Source of the DNA: Sphingobacterium lactis
GTDB lineage: Bacteria; Bacteroidota; Bacteroidia; Sphingobacteriales; Sphingobacteriaceae
Reading direction: 5' to 3'
Assembly: GCF_011046555.1 (NCBI RefSeq)
Contig: NZ_CP049246.1
Coordinates: 1,054,001-1,118,000, forward strand
DNA: 64,000 nt
In this document: in pieces, positions 15,677 through 24,974 of the stretch
Position numbering within the stretch: the first letter of the stretch is position 1
Layout of the letters: every line of letters starts with the position of its first letter
The notes under the pieces: model-generated
The model's database searches: none
What the model was told of the DNA's origin: nothing
Seen by the model: the letters and a program-made list of their open reading frames with translations, nothing else
Translations under genes and position numbers: made by a program

Positions 15677-17125
15677 ATGACACAAGATTCTACTTTTGAG
15701 GGGCAGATCAAAAGTTACAAAACAAATCAAAATGCCTGTGTAAAGCTTATTCAAATCGTAAGCGATCTATGGTACAATCAATCCGTTGAACTGGTACTCT
15801 TCAGGAACCAATTGATAGACAGAAGAGTGAGTTTTATCCTCAACCTCCATCAGCAATCGAAAGATTATTTGGGTACCGAGCTCAGTATCTTGGAGACCCT
15901 TAAAGCCGCGGAAGCTATCCAGGAATTGGGCATCAATCCTTCCCGTATCGATATCGGAAAACTAGCGCTAAACATCCGGAAGGAAGGAGTTGCAGATGAT
16001 GATGTTCTCGCTTTTGTGAAAAAGGAACTTGAGCCTGCAGCGGCTCACCAGGGTTTCAAACCGAAGGATGTAGTGCTTTATGGTTTTGGTCGTATCGGCC
16101 GCCTGTTGGCTCGTGAGCTGATAAGCAAAGCAGGGGCAGGTAGACAATTACGCCTTCGCGCCATCGTGACGCGCGATCAGGTAGATGAGAAAACTTTGGA
16201 AAAGCGTGCCAGCCTATTGCGCCAAGATTCTATTCATGGCAATTTTGATGGAGAAGTCAGTGTTGATGTGGAAAAAGGGGCATTGATCATGAACGGCATC
16301 CCAGTATATATCATCTCGGCAAAGAATCCTGAAGAAATTGATTATACCCAGTACGATATCAATGATGCATTGGTTATCGATAATACCGGTGCATTCCGTG
16401 ATGATAAGGAGTTGGCGAGACACCTGCAATCCAAAGGAGCGGGAATGGCCCTATTGACCGCGCCGGGCAAAGGTGTGCCTAATATTGTATATGGGGTGAA
16501 TGAGAATGATGTAGATACGAAGAAGGATAACATTTTCTCTGCTGCATCTTGTACGACCAATGCAATTTCCCCAGTGCTTGCTGTGCTAGAGGCGGAATTG
16601 GGTATTGAAAAAGGACACATAGAAACGATCCACTCGTATACGAATGACCAGAATCTGGTGGATAACATGCACAAGAAATCCCGTCGGGGTCGTGCCGCGG
16701 CTTTGAATATGGTGATTACGGAAACCGGGGCAGGTTCAGCTGTTGCTAAGGTACTTCCACAATTGGCAGGGAAATTAACCTCCAATGCCATCCGTGTTCC
16801 GGTTCCAAATGGCTCCCTAGCTATCCTCAACCTGGAATTGAAAAAGGGAACCTCAGTAGAATCATTGAACGAAATCTTACGGAAAGCTGCTTTGGAAGGG
16901 GACCTAGTGGAACAGATCAGCTACATGAACAATTCCGAGTTGGTTTCTTCCGATATCGTGGGGACATCCGCTGCCTCAGTTGTTGACGCGCCTGCAACAA
17001 TTGTCTCTGATGACGGGAAAACCGCGATTATCTATGTTTGGTATGATAATGAATATGGCTATTCCCATCAGGTGATGCGATTGGCCAGACATATTGCTGG
17101 AGTAAGACGTTATACCTATTATTAA
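15677..17125 (+). CDS. gap: glyceraldehyde-3-phosphate dehydrogenase, long N-terminally extended form
   Basis: Oxidises glyceraldehyde-3-phosphate to 1,3-bisphosphoglycerate with NAD(P) in glycolysis. The ATG at 15677 gives 482 residues, well above the usual 330-340. The extra part is an N-terminal extension of about 125 residues, mostly helical, before the Rossmann motif VVLYGFGRIGR. The active-site block SAASCTTNAIS places the catalytic cysteine at residue 292, with the partner histidine in IHSYTND about residue 319. The C-terminal WYDNEYGYSHQVMRL is standard. Extended GAPDHs of this sort are found in Bacteroidota. The gene is monocistronic, with a -7 box 24 nt upstream and a hairpin terminator. 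Confidence 0.93.
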   Translation: MTQDSTFEGQIKSYKTNQNACVKLIQIVSDLWYNQSVELVLFRNQLIDRRVSFILNLHQQSKDYLGTELSILETLKAAEAIQELGINPSRIDIGKLALNIRKEGVADDDVLAFVKKELEPAAAHQGFKPKDVVLYGFGRIGRLLARELISKAGAGRQLRLRAIVTRDQVDEKTLEKRASLLRQDSIHGNFDGEVSVDVEKGALIMNGIPVYIISAKNPEEIDYTQYDINDALVIDNTGAFRDDKELARHLQSKGAGMALLTAPGKGVPNIVYGVNENDVDTKKDNIFSAASCTTNAISPVLAVLEAELGIEKGHIETIHSYTNDQNLVDNMHKKSRRGRAAALNMVITETGAGSAVAKVLPQLAGKLTSNAIRVPVPNGSLAILNLELKKGTSVESLNEILRKAALEGDLVEQISYMNNSELVSSDIVGTSAASVVDAPATIVSDDGKTAIIYVWYDNEYGYSHQVMRLARHIAGVRRYTYY

Positions 17126-17170
17126 CAGCACGCTAAATACAGTGCAATCAGTCTTTTAAAATAAGTTTAA

Positions 17171-17203
17171 GCCATAACGCTTTTGTGTTATGGCTTTTCT
17201 TTT
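17171..17203 (+). terminator. rho-independent terminator after GAPDH
   Basis: GCCATAAC / GTTATGGC forms an 8-bp stem with an 8-nt loop and is followed by a T-rich run TTTTCTTTTC. Confidence 0.8.
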
Positions 17204-17299
17204 CTGACAGTAGGGTATTGTTCGCCATGTGCGTGCTGTCCAAATTTGGCATAGACAGGATAATGTCTTATCTTGTCTATTCACTCAACCTTACTGTTT

Positions 17300-18823
17300 A
17301 TGCGATTTTCAGGCTTTTCTACATTCAGGGCTTTTCTTAGCTTATGCTGTTTTATTCCATTTTTATCGGTCGGCCAAGAGAAGCCGAATGTGCTGATGAT
17401 CTATGTGGATGATCTGGGCTATGGAGATGTGGGCGCCTATGGTGCAACAAAAATACATACCCCACATATCGATAACCTCGCCGCGGAAGGTATCCGATTT
17501 ACCAATGGGCATGCTGTTGCCGCGACCTGTACCCCTTCGCGTTATGCGTTGATGACCGGGCAATACCCCTTTCGGAAATCCGGAACGGGCGTGCTCCCTG
17601 GCGACGCAGCACTCATCATCGATACTGCACAATTCACTCTTCCCGATCTCTTCCAGGATCAGGGATATGCGACAGCGATCATTGGTAAGTGGCACCTCGG
17701 TTTGGGTGATCAGGTAGAGAAGAATTGGAACGCAGCTATTACTCCGGGACCAAATGAGGTTGGCTATGGTCGGTCCTATATTTTTCCCGCAACCGCGGAT
17801 CGTGTGCCGACGGTGTTTATGGACAACCATTGGGTTGTCGGATTGGATCAGGATGATCCAATCACCGTTTCTTATGTAGAGAAGGTCGGGAATGACCCCA
17901 CAGGAGCAGAAAACCCCGAGTTGCTGAAAATGAAAGCGACACCCGATCATGGACACAATCAAACGATCGTCAATGGAATTGGCCGTATCGGATGGATGAC
18001 TGGAGGGACGCGTGCGCGCTGGGTGGATGAGGAAGTGACCCTGACCTTTGTCGACAAGGCCAAAGCATTTATACGCGAACAGCAAGGCAATCCTTTTTTC
18101 CTAAGTTATCATGCAACCGAACCGCATGTGCCACGTATGCCGTCCACCATGTTCAAGGGGAAAAGTGGCTTAGGCTATCGTGGGGATGCGATTCTGCAAC
18201 TGGACCATACTGTTGGCGAACTGGTGAAGGAACTTAAGCATCAAGGTGTGTATGACAATACCATCATTATCTTCACGAGCGACAATGGCCCTGTCCTGGA
18301 TGACGGTTATGAAGATGATGCTGTTACGGAATTAAATGGACACGACCCCTTTGGTGGATTGCGCGGCGGTAAGTACTCCGCGTTCGAAGCTGGTACCCGA
18401 GTGCCTTTTATTATCAGTTGGCCGAAGGGAATTGAAAAGGGAAAGGTATCGGATGCCCTCGTCAGTCAAGTTGATTTTTTGGCAAGCTTTGCCCATTACT
18501 TTCAGGTGGCATTGCCTGCCACGCAGAACATGGACAGTCAGAACATCTGGGATGCCTTTGCAGGAAAAAAGAGGGTAGGCCGTGGGGAATTGGTGAAATC
18601 ATCGGGAACTTTCTCCCTCACCTCTGGACCCTTTAAATACATCAAACCCAACAAGGGGCAAGCCGTGGCAAAGTTGACCAATATAGAACTTGGAAACAGC
18701 CCAAAGGATCAGCTCTATAACCTCGCCGACGACCGAGGGGAAACGCGGAATCTGGCCGAAGACCAAGTTCAAAAAACAGAGGAAATGAAAAATCGGTTGG
18801 AGGAAATCCTGAAGAACAAATAA
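17300..18823 (+). CDS. secreted sulfatase (arylsulfatase family)
   Basis: Removes sulfate esters, probably from polysaccharides or sulfated small molecules in the periplasm. I start at the ATG at 17300, which opens a signal peptide (MRFSGFSTFRAFLSLCCFIP ... SVGQ); the TTG at 17273 only lengthens it. The formylglycine motif is C77-T-P-S-R81 within CTPSRYALMTGQYP, matching the C-x-P-x-R-x3-TG signature. Metal ligands are in VLMIYVDDLGYGDVG (D37, D38), and FTSDNGPVLDDG carries the second DN pair. IIGKWHLGLG is the conserved lysine/histidine segment. Length (507) is normal. No sulfatase-maturase gene is in the window. It converges with the M1 peptidase gene across a strong terminator. Confidence 0.92.
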   Translation: MRFSGFSTFRAFLSLCCFIPFLSVGQEKPNVLMIYVDDLGYGDVGAYGATKIHTPHIDNLAAEGIRFTNGHAVAATCTPSRYALMTGQYPFRKSGTGVLPGDAALIIDTAQFTLPDLFQDQGYATAIIGKWHLGLGDQVEKNWNAAITPGPNEVGYGRSYIFPATADRVPTVFMDNHWVVGLDQDDPITVSYVEKVGNDPTGAENPELLKMKATPDHGHNQTIVNGIGRIGWMTGGTRARWVDEEVTLTFVDKAKAFIREQQGNPFFLSYHATEPHVPRMPSTMFKGKSGLGYRGDAILQLDHTVGELVKELKHQGVYDNTIIIFTSDNGPVLDDGYEDDAVTELNGHDPFGGLRGGKYSAFEAGTRVPFIISWPKGIEKGKVSDALVSQVDFLASFAHYFQVALPATQNMDSQNIWDAFAGKKRVGRGELVKSSGTFSLTSGPFKYIKPNKGQAVAKLTNIELGNSPKDQLYNLADDRGETRNLAEDQVQKTEEMKNRLEEILKNK

Positions 18824-18840
18824 TCTATTCAATTGGCCAT

Positions 18841-18878
18841 AAAAAAATGGGATACTCGACCGAGTATCCCATTTTTTT
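18841..18878. terminator. bidirectional terminator between sulfatase and M1 peptidase
   Basis: An 18-bp perfect stem, starting AAAAAAATGGGATACTCG, closes a 2-nt core and has A- and T-tracts at both ends, so it can stop transcription from either convergent gene. Confidence 0.9.
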
Positions 18879-18893
18879 ATCGCTTCATTCGGT

Positions 18894-20762
18894 TTATTGA
18901 CCGTATGCGTTATCTTCGTAGTTGATGTCTGCAAGACGCTGAGTCGGGTCAATCCAAGCTTTTTTTACCTGTTTGCTGACCGGAATGGTATAGCTAGGCT
19001 TTGTCCAGAACCAGTCCGGAAGTACCGTACGTTTCACGCCCTGATAAATGTCAAACTGTTCAGCTGGTTTTTCACCCCGCATCTCACGCAAAGGGATGTA
19101 GAACAGCTCCCGGCTACCATCCTGATACTCCACCAGTAAGTCGATCGGCATCGCTAAGTTGGACTTGTTCTTGATCTCGATCTGCTGATCGGAAACTTCG
19201 CCAATAGCGTAATCGATCGTCCGCGTGGTGTTGATGAACAGGTTGAAGTACCATTTCAGGTTGATGTCCGCAGTCTGTTCGGCTACGCGTTTAAAATCAT
19301 TCGGAGTGGGGTGCTTGAATTTCCATTGGTCGTAAAACGTCAGGAATGTTTTCTGCAGGTTTTCCTTGCCGATAATGTATCCTAATTGTTCGGCCAGTAC
19401 AGCGCCTTTATTGTACGCTTCATTACTGTATGCGAAATTCGTGTTGTAATAATCTGCAAGCAGACTCATAGGCTCCTCTTTTCCTGATTTTGCCAAACGG
19501 TAATAACCGTTATAGGCCATGCCTATTGGATTGAGTTCGCGAACTTTGGGCTTCAGGAAAATTTCCTGATAGGCTAGTTCTTCGATATAACTGGTAAAAC
19601 CTTCGTCCATCCATTCATCAACGGTTTCATTGATGCCGAAAAGGTGCTGGTACCAAGAGTGTGCAGCTTCATGGAAAATGACGCCTACCAATCCCTTTAG
19701 ATTACGGCCGCCGGTGATCAGCGTTGCGGTTCCATATTCCATCCCACCGTCTCCACCCTGAACGATCGTATAAGTTGACCAAGGGTATTGACCAAAATGC
19801 TTACCTGTAAAGTCGAAGAATTCAGTCGCCATACCCAGCGCAGTTTTCCAATTTCCGATCACTTCCTGGTCAGTTGGCAGGTATACCGTGTAAATGGTGG
19901 TGCCCGTTTGAGTTTTCGCAGAGTCAACCACTAACTTTGGATCTGCAGCCCAAGCAAAGTCATGAATATTCTCTGCTTTATAGTGCCATGTAGCCTTGTT
20001 ATTTTTTGCTTTGATCTTTGCATTATTAAAATAACCCTTCACTTCGGTAGGATTCTGTAGTTTTCCCGAAGATCCGATGACATAATCCTTATTGATATGG
20101 ATCTTAACATCGAAGTTTCCGAAAGGGGCTATAAATTCACGGCCGATGTATTCATCCAAGTGCCATCCGAATTCATCGAATTGTGCCATCTTAGGATACC
20201 ATTGTGTCATGGAAAAAGCGATGCCTTCTTTGGAGTTTCTTCCGCTTCGGCGGATCTGTTCCGGCACCTGTGCTTCCCAGGTCAAGTCAAACTCTACAGT
20301 TGATGCATCTTTGATGGCTGTCGGTAGGTTAACCTCTAGGATGGTCCCGTCTTCTTTAAAAGGAACATCCACGCCATTGTATTTCACGGTTTTGATTTTC
20401 TGATAGCCGACCTGTTGTGGGCTAAGGGTAGCGATCCGGCTGGTAACAACAGGTTTTTCCTTTGTTCCAGACCGAGTAACCATACGGGCATCAGGGTCAA
20501 CGATGTTCTTTAATCGCTCATCCATCATGCTGCCCGGTTGGAAAGCGTTGAAGTAGAGGTGAAAATAGACTTTATTCAATTCCTGACCGGAATTGTTGCT
20601 GTATTTCAGTTTCATTTTGCCATCGTACTGGAACGTTTTTTCGTTCACATCGATTTCCATGGCATAATCCACCTTTTGATCCCAGTAGGTTTTGCGCTGC
20701 GCAAAACCCATGACGGACGTCACAGTCAATAAGAGTAAGGTAATGCTGGTTTTTAAGTTCAT
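18894..20762 (-). CDS. secreted M1 family zinc metallopeptidase
   Basis: An exported aminopeptidase-type zinc enzyme of 622 residues. The start is the ATG at 20762, which opens a signal peptide (MNLKTSITLLLLTVTSVMGF, then AQ); an in-frame ORF reaches back to 20948 but its extra 62 residues are not protein-like. The zinc site is HEAAH followed after 18 residues by the glutamate of MDEGFTSYIEE. The upstream exopeptidase-type loop reads GGDGGMEYGTATLI, a Bacteroidota-style variant of the GxMEN motif, and retains the glutamate. It ends in a beta-rich tail. A TATATTTG box on the reverse strand lies only 6 nt upstream of the ATG. The upstream 143-residue gene ends 43 nt before it, so cotranscription is also possible. 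Confidence 0.9.
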   Translation of the reverse strand: MNLKTSITLLLLTVTSVMGFAQRKTYWDQKVDYAMEIDVNEKTFQYDGKMKLKYSNNSGQELNKVYFHLYFNAFQPGSMMDERLKNIVDPDARMVTRSGTKEKPVVTSRIATLSPQQVGYQKIKTVKYNGVDVPFKEDGTILEVNLPTAIKDASTVEFDLTWEAQVPEQIRRSGRNSKEGIAFSMTQWYPKMAQFDEFGWHLDEYIGREFIAPFGNFDVKIHINKDYVIGSSGKLQNPTEVKGYFNNAKIKAKNNKATWHYKAENIHDFAWAADPKLVVDSAKTQTGTTIYTVYLPTDQEVIGNWKTALGMATEFFDFTGKHFGQYPWSTYTIVQGGDGGMEYGTATLITGGRNLKGLVGVIFHEAAHSWYQHLFGINETVDEWMDEGFTSYIEELAYQEIFLKPKVRELNPIGMAYNGYYRLAKSGKEEPMSLLADYYNTNFAYSNEAYNKGAVLAEQLGYIIGKENLQKTFLTFYDQWKFKHPTPNDFKRVAEQTADINLKWYFNLFINTTRTIDYAIGEVSDQQIEIKNKSNLAMPIDLLVEYQDGSRELFYIPLREMRGEKPAEQFDIYQGVKRTVLPDWFWTKPSYTIPVSKQVKKAWIDPTQRLADINYEDNAYGQ

Positions 20763-20805
20763 AATGCCAAATATATAAAATTTAGCATTGTCATCCATCA
20801 GGTGC

Positions 20806-21237
20806 TTAGCCCAACACGATTTCGATCTGCAGCTCCCGGAACTTGGGGATGAGTTTGTCGAAATCGTCATCTGCCATGAAAAGTTTGTTGCGCCAAAACC
20901 GGAAAGGCCCTGATTTACTATGTCTATGGAGAACAATGAGGTTTCCACCGGAACGCATGTGGTTCTTCACGTAGGCGATATCGGCAACCGGAATTTCAGT
21001 CGTCTTATTTTCTTTGGTAATGCGAATGTTACTCGATTTGATTTCCCAAACGGATGAGGAGCGGTTTAACCGAACGGCAAGCCACATCAGGACGGGTATG
21101 CAGAACAATAGCGTCAGAATTTTGGTTAGCTCAGAAAGTGGGAATTGGGCAAGCACAAAGCCAACCAGAAACAGCCCCCCTAAAAGAACCCAGATAAAAC
21201 GCCCCCTGTTGAGTGTATTGATATTAAATTGTGTCAT
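20806..21237 (-). CDS. small membrane protein, two transmembrane segments, unknown function
   Basis: A 143-residue inner-membrane protein. Two adjacent hydrophobic helices, FIWVLLGGLFLVGFVLAQF and ILTLLFCIPVLMWLAVRL, are followed by a cytoplasmic or periplasmic beta-rich domain of about 85 residues resembling a small PH-like fold (WEIKSSNIRITKENKTTEIP and YVKNHMRSGGNLIVLHRHS). The ATG at 21237 is preferred over one at 21288 because it gives a 14-nt overlap with the stop of the preceding GLPGLI/WG gene, a pattern of translational coupling. The pair probably works together; what they do is unknown. Confidence 0.7.
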   Translation of the reverse strand: MTQFNINTLNRGRFIWVLLGGLFLVGFVLAQFPLSELTKILTLLFCIPVLMWLAVRLNRSSSVWEIKSSNIRITKENKTTEIPVADIAYVKNHMRSGGNLIVLHRHSKSGPFRFWRNKLFMADDDFDKLIPKFRELQIEIVLG

Positions 21238-22645
21238 CTTCCAGAATTTGTTCCCCTTTGGTATTGATGTAATACTCATCTTCGGCATTGTTTTTCATTA
21301 CTGATGCCCTACCGTTAGAAAAGGGAGTGATATAGCTGTATTCCATCGGGAGGATAAGTTCACCATTTTTGTTGGCCAATCCAAAACTGTCGGCATCTTT
21401 GGATACCACGAACAGATCCTTTTCTCCGGTCAATAAGATGATGTCATACCCTTCAAATACCAACTTCTCATCCACAATGGTATATACCTTTGGCCCATTT
21501 CCCGTGTCGGAGATGTAATGGTACTGATCGCATTGGTCGATACCTCGTGGAGCCAACGGCACAACTGAATTGCCGTTGTGATCGATGATCCCCATCTGCT
21601 CACCTTCCATAACGATAGCATATTTCTGCCCCGAACTTTCTACCTGATCATAGGCATGCGGCCAAATCTGCTTTCCTTGCTTGTCCATCAGACTTGTCTT
21701 TCCGTTTTTTGAAAAAAGGTAAGCATCCCTGTGCAGAAAAAAATCAATGTAATCGTAACGTTCTCCACCGATAATCTGTCCGTTCAGATCGATCAAAACT
21801 GCAGCATCCTCCGGTAGGGTAGCGATGGCCACATCATCATGATATGGTGTGATCGTCACGAATTGTGGTTTCGCCAATACTTCATTTTTCTCATTTTTTA
21901 TGCCGTATAATGTATTGCCGGATTCCATAAATGCTATCCTATCCTCGCCCAGGTCCATATCTTCAGCATGCGGATCAAGCAGCAGGGTTAAAGCCTCCAC
22001 GTCGGTTTCTTTGTAATTATGGGGAATGGAGAAAATTTCTGGGTTGATGTTTTCTTTCTTTACACGAATGGCTTCATAGGTATATCCGTCCACCGCTAAT
22101 CGGAGAACTGCGCCAGGAACTTCTGCCAAAAACTGGTAATCTTTCCAGTATACTTTTGGGAGGTTTTCGGTATACCAGACCTTATAGGTCATATTGCCGG
22201 TGTTCATTTCATCGTTCGATGCCTCCAAAATAGCCGCCTTGCAGTTTATGCCAGCTATTTCGGCAGTTTCCTTGAGGACAGTCGTTTTAAGCACTGAAGT
22301 TTGAACGTCCTCTGGCAACCCAGCATAACGTTGGGAAACGGAATCCAATAGATATACTTTATTGTTCTTTTTATCGACCAGTTGGGTTGATTTACCAACG
22401 GGATGGAATTTGCTTAGCACCATCTCAGAGGTTACCCACGTACGAATGGATGCCTTGCCTTCCATGTCCAGATAATCCGAAAGTCTTTTTCGTGTGTGCT
22501 GATCCATCTCCTCTTGGGAGGTGTCGCGAATAAAATCCTTGAGTTTCTGGTCCAATCGGATAGTGTATTCAATGCGATAGCTTTCTTGGGCAACACCGGA
22601 GAAAGTGATAAATGTCAGGAGGATAATGCTAAACAGCGATTTCAT
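21224..22645 (-). CDS. GLPGLI-family N-terminal domain fused to WG-like repeats, secreted
   Basis: A 473-residue exported protein. The ATG at 22645 opens a signal peptide (MKSLFSIILLTFITFSGVAQ). Residues 20-200 match the Bacteroidota GLPGLI family plan: YRIEYTIRLDQ, a central LLETAEIAGINCKAA-like strand (here VLKETAEIAGINCKAA) and VWYTENLPKVYW. In place of the usual G-L-P-G-L-I signature it has AEVPGAVLRL. Residues about 240-473 carry WG-type repeats (TLYGIKNEKNEVLAKPQFVT, GKTSLMDKQGKQIWP, MGIIDHNGNSVVPLAP, FGLANKNGELILPMEYSYIT). It overlaps the next gene by 14 nt. The fusion is unusual. A surface or periplasmic binding role is plausible, not shown. Confidence 0.78.
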   Translation of the reverse strand: MKSLFSIILLTFITFSGVAQESYRIEYTIRLDQKLKDFIRDTSQEEMDQHTRKRLSDYLDMEGKASIRTWVTSEMVLSKFHPVGKSTQLVDKKNNKVYLLDSVSQRYAGLPEDVQTSVLKTTVLKETAEIAGINCKAAILEASNDEMNTGNMTYKVWYTENLPKVYWKDYQFLAEVPGAVLRLAVDGYTYEAIRVKKENINPEIFSIPHNYKETDVEALTLLLDPHAEDMDLGEDRIAFMESGNTLYGIKNEKNEVLAKPQFVTITPYHDDVAIATLPEDAAVLIDLNGQIIGGERYDYIDFFLHRDAYLFSKNGKTSLMDKQGKQIWPHAYDQVESSGQKYAIVMEGEQMGIIDHNGNSVVPLAPRGIDQCDQYHYISDTGNGPKVYTIVDEKLVFEGYDIILLTGEKDLFVVSKDADSFGLANKNGELILPMEYSYITPFSNGRASVMKNNAEDEYYINTKGEQILEDDTI

Positions 22646-22813
22646 TTGTCTGGAAGTATAAGCGCAAACTTCATCTTTTTTGTTGATTCTACAAAAGGAA
22701 ATGCTATCTTTTTGATGGATGTCAGTAGAGGGCACAGAGCATGTGGGTGTGGATGCAATTGGAGACATTCAATAAACCCTTTTTAGGTGAACAAATTCCA
22801 TTGGAAAAATATC

Positions 22814-23887
22814 ATGAGAAACGGAAAAAGGAGAACCTTTCAATATAATATCATCGCTATAATTTGTATTTTACTATTGCTGCATACCGGAGCTGTTGCA
22901 CAAGTTCGAGATTCTTTGTACGCTCGTTTTGAACAGGACAAGAAGACTTTTTCAGTCTTTGAAAAGGAACACCGTAAATTTGTTAAGGGCAAACATCACA
23001 AACTTGCTTATCTGCATTGGGGTGAACCTTCCGAAAAGGTATTTGTATGGCTTCCGGGAAGTTTCCTTTCGGCATACGATTTCCAGCCGTTTGCTGAATC
23101 GTTGACTGCCATGGGCTACTACGTTATTGCGGTTGATCATTATGGACATGGTCTAACTGCTGTCCCGAAAAGCGATCTTGATTTTTGGGATTTTGCAGAT
23201 GACCTTAATGTTTTATTGGATAAGGAGCGGATCGGGAAAGTAGTGCTGGGTGGTTTTTCACGCGGGGGTTATCTGGCTACAGCCTTTTATGACCGATATC
23301 CCGATCGTATTTCCGCCTTGGTGTTGGAGGATGGTGGATCCGTACGATTCCAGGCTCTGTTCAACGAGATGACTGAGCAGGAGCGCGAGACATTCTTTCA
23401 GGGGGTAGAAACGCCAGAGTATGTTAAGGAAAAGCTGTTTTCCCAGTCAGGCTCAGCCTTTGATCTGTATAAGAATATGCTGGACTTCAGCAAGCCAGAT
23501 CAGGGATATCAACTGTTTGGCTTCATGAAAAAGGTAAAAGGGAAGTGGGTCGGTTATTATGGACTGGATGAATACATGCATATGCAAGATGGGAACCATT
23601 ATAGACAGGTGCTTTATAATTCAGATTCCGTAAGTCGATATGCGTCCTCGATGGTGCGCATTGATCCACTTAATACCTTTAGATACCTGAAGGTGCCTCT
23701 GTTAATTCTCGATGCGACAGGTCAACCCGATGTTTTTAAGTCCGGAAAGGGGAACCAACAATTGCAAGAACTCCATCCCCATTTCGTCACACACCACACC
23801 TTCGATTGTGCTGAACACAACATCCATTTTGAATGTCCAGAAGAATTTCTGCAGGAACTGTTGGGATTTTTGGATAGCTTAGAGTAG
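22814..23887 (+). CDS. exported alpha/beta hydrolase
   Basis: An alpha/beta-fold serine hydrolase of 357 residues from the ATG at 22814; a GTG at 22787 would add nine residues before it. An N-terminal hydrophobic helix (IIAIICILLLLHTGAVAQ) is a signal peptide or anchor. The oxyanion region is VFVWLPGSFLSAYDF, the nucleophile elbow is GGFSRGGYLA (Ser in G-F-S-R-G), an acid follows in LILDATGQPDVF, and the last histidine is in FDCAEHNIHFECPEEF. It is divergently placed from the GLPGLI gene. Substrate is not predictable: esterase, lipase or peptidase activities are all possible. Confidence 0.85.
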   Translation: MRNGKRRTFQYNIIAIICILLLLHTGAVAQVRDSLYARFEQDKKTFSVFEKEHRKFVKGKHHKLAYLHWGEPSEKVFVWLPGSFLSAYDFQPFAESLTAMGYYVIAVDHYGHGLTAVPKSDLDFWDFADDLNVLLDKERIGKVVLGGFSRGGYLATAFYDRYPDRISALVLEDGGSVRFQALFNEMTEQERETFFQGVETPEYVKEKLFSQSGSAFDLYKNMLDFSKPDQGYQLFGFMKKVKGKWVGYYGLDEYMHMQDGNHYRQVLYNSDSVSRYASSMVRIDPLNTFRYLKVPLLILDATGQPDVFKSGKGNQQLQELHPHFVTHHTFDCAEHNIHFECPEEFLQELLGFLDSLE

Positions 23888-23954
23888 AATATGCAAGTTC
23901 GACCAGCTACCCATCATAGGTCTTAATACTTAATTCTAACTACTATACACTAAC

Positions 23955-23989
23955 AAAAATGCCTTCGAATTTATTTCGAAGGCATTTTT
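23955..23989. terminator. bidirectional terminator between hydrolase and M23 peptidase
   Basis: AAAAATGCCTTCGAA / TTCGAAGGCATTTTT is a 15-bp perfect stem with a 5-nt loop, with A- and T-tracts serving both convergent genes. Confidence 0.9.
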
Positions 23990-23990
23990 G

Positions 23991-24848
23991 TTAAAAAATT
24001 AATGTCTTTTCGGGGTTGATCTTGGTCCCATGACTAAGCAATTCATAATGCAAGTGTGGTCCAGTGGATCTTCCTGTACTTCCCAATTTGCCAACCTGCT
24101 GTCCGGCGTCTACTTTCTGTCCTACGCGAACATTGGTGCTGGACAGGTGCGCATAACGGGTTTCCCAACCGTTGGTATGTTGAACGATAACAACCTTTCC
24201 ATATTGACCTTTGTATCCTGCATGCACCACCTTGCCGGCAGCTGTTGCACGGATTGCTTCTCCTGTTCTCCCTTTGATGTCGATTCCCGAATGCATTTCA
24301 ATGCCGCGGTTGGTGAAAGGATTTCTTCTGTAGCCAAATCTGGACGTTATGCCGCCATTGTGTGGTCTTCCCAAGGGAATACCCTCTAAGTTTTTGTCTA
24401 ATTTTTTAAGCTTTGCTTCGTAATATTTGCTTAATTCATTCAAATTAACCTCATCTTCTACGGGTCCACCCGCATTTTTCAGCTTCGGTGCGAATTCTTT
24501 TAATCCTCTTTTGCGCATTTTGGCATTAATTTGGTTTAATGCACTATCAATAGATTCAAAGGATTTTTGAATTTGCACGGCACTTAACTGATTTGTCGCT
24601 TCTTCCAAGGCTAAGTTCTGCTTCGCCTCCTCAAGTGCTTCAATCTGTTTCGTCAGCTCTTGTTCGTAATGATCACTCGTAGATTTTGTAACTGCGAATA
24701 CGATTAATCCGAATATTAAGCAAATGGTGAAGATTCCTCCTGCAAGGCAGTACTTCCAATTTTTTAGAATAACAGTTGGAATTTGAATCTTCAAATTCGA
24801 ATCGCCGTTGGAGTCTAAAATTTCCACGGCAGTCTTCTTTTTTGTCAT
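23991..24848 (-). CDS. M23 (LytM/gametolysin-type) zinc peptidase, membrane-anchored
   Basis: A predicted peptidoglycan endopeptidase, or activator of one, of 285 residues. A short cytoplasmic N-terminus is followed by one membrane helix (about 31-54, KYCLAGGIFTICLIFGLIVF). Then comes a charged coiled-coil region (55-140) and a C-terminal LytM domain (about 160-285). Zinc-binding motifs are intact: HSGIDIKG (H-x3-D) and PHLHYELL (H-x-H), with ITSRFGYRRNPF at the start of the domain and GKVVIVQHTNGWETRYAHLS between them. The architecture is that of division or elongation M23 factors. It ends against the shared terminator. Confidence 0.92.
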   Translation of the reverse strand: MTKKKTAVEILDSNGDSNLKIQIPTVILKNWKYCLAGGIFTICLIFGLIVFAVTKSTSDHYEQELTKQIEALEEAKQNLALEEATNQLSAVQIQKSFESIDSALNQINAKMRKRGLKEFAPKLKNAGGPVEDEVNLNELSKYYEAKLKKLDKNLEGIPLGRPHNGGITSRFGYRRNPFTNRGIEMHSGIDIKGRTGEAIRATAAGKVVHAGYKGQYGKVVIVQHTNGWETRYAHLSSTNVRVGQKVDAGQQVGKLGSTGRSTGPHLHYELLSHGTKINPEKTLIF

Positions 24849-24962
24849 ATTTTTAACTCTCCCAATTTTGTTAGCCGGGCGTAAAAATAGAGTATGTTAA
24901 AATATTAACAAGATTTTTTAACATTTTATAACTATTTGATGTTATAAGAAGGCTAATTTTAT

Positions 24963-24970
24963 CATCTTTG
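24963..24970 (+). promoter_or_regulatory. -7-like box just before mutY
   Basis: CATCTTTG differs from TAnnTTTG only at the first base and ends 4 nt before the ATG at 24975. A TTTG lies 24-27 nt upstream of the box. Confidence 0.4.
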
Positions 24971-24974
24971 CATT

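Noticed and set aside
20763-20948. N-terminal extension of the M1 peptidase
   Set aside because: The 62 extra residues are not protein-like and precede a complete signal peptide; the extension would also overlap the upstream gene.
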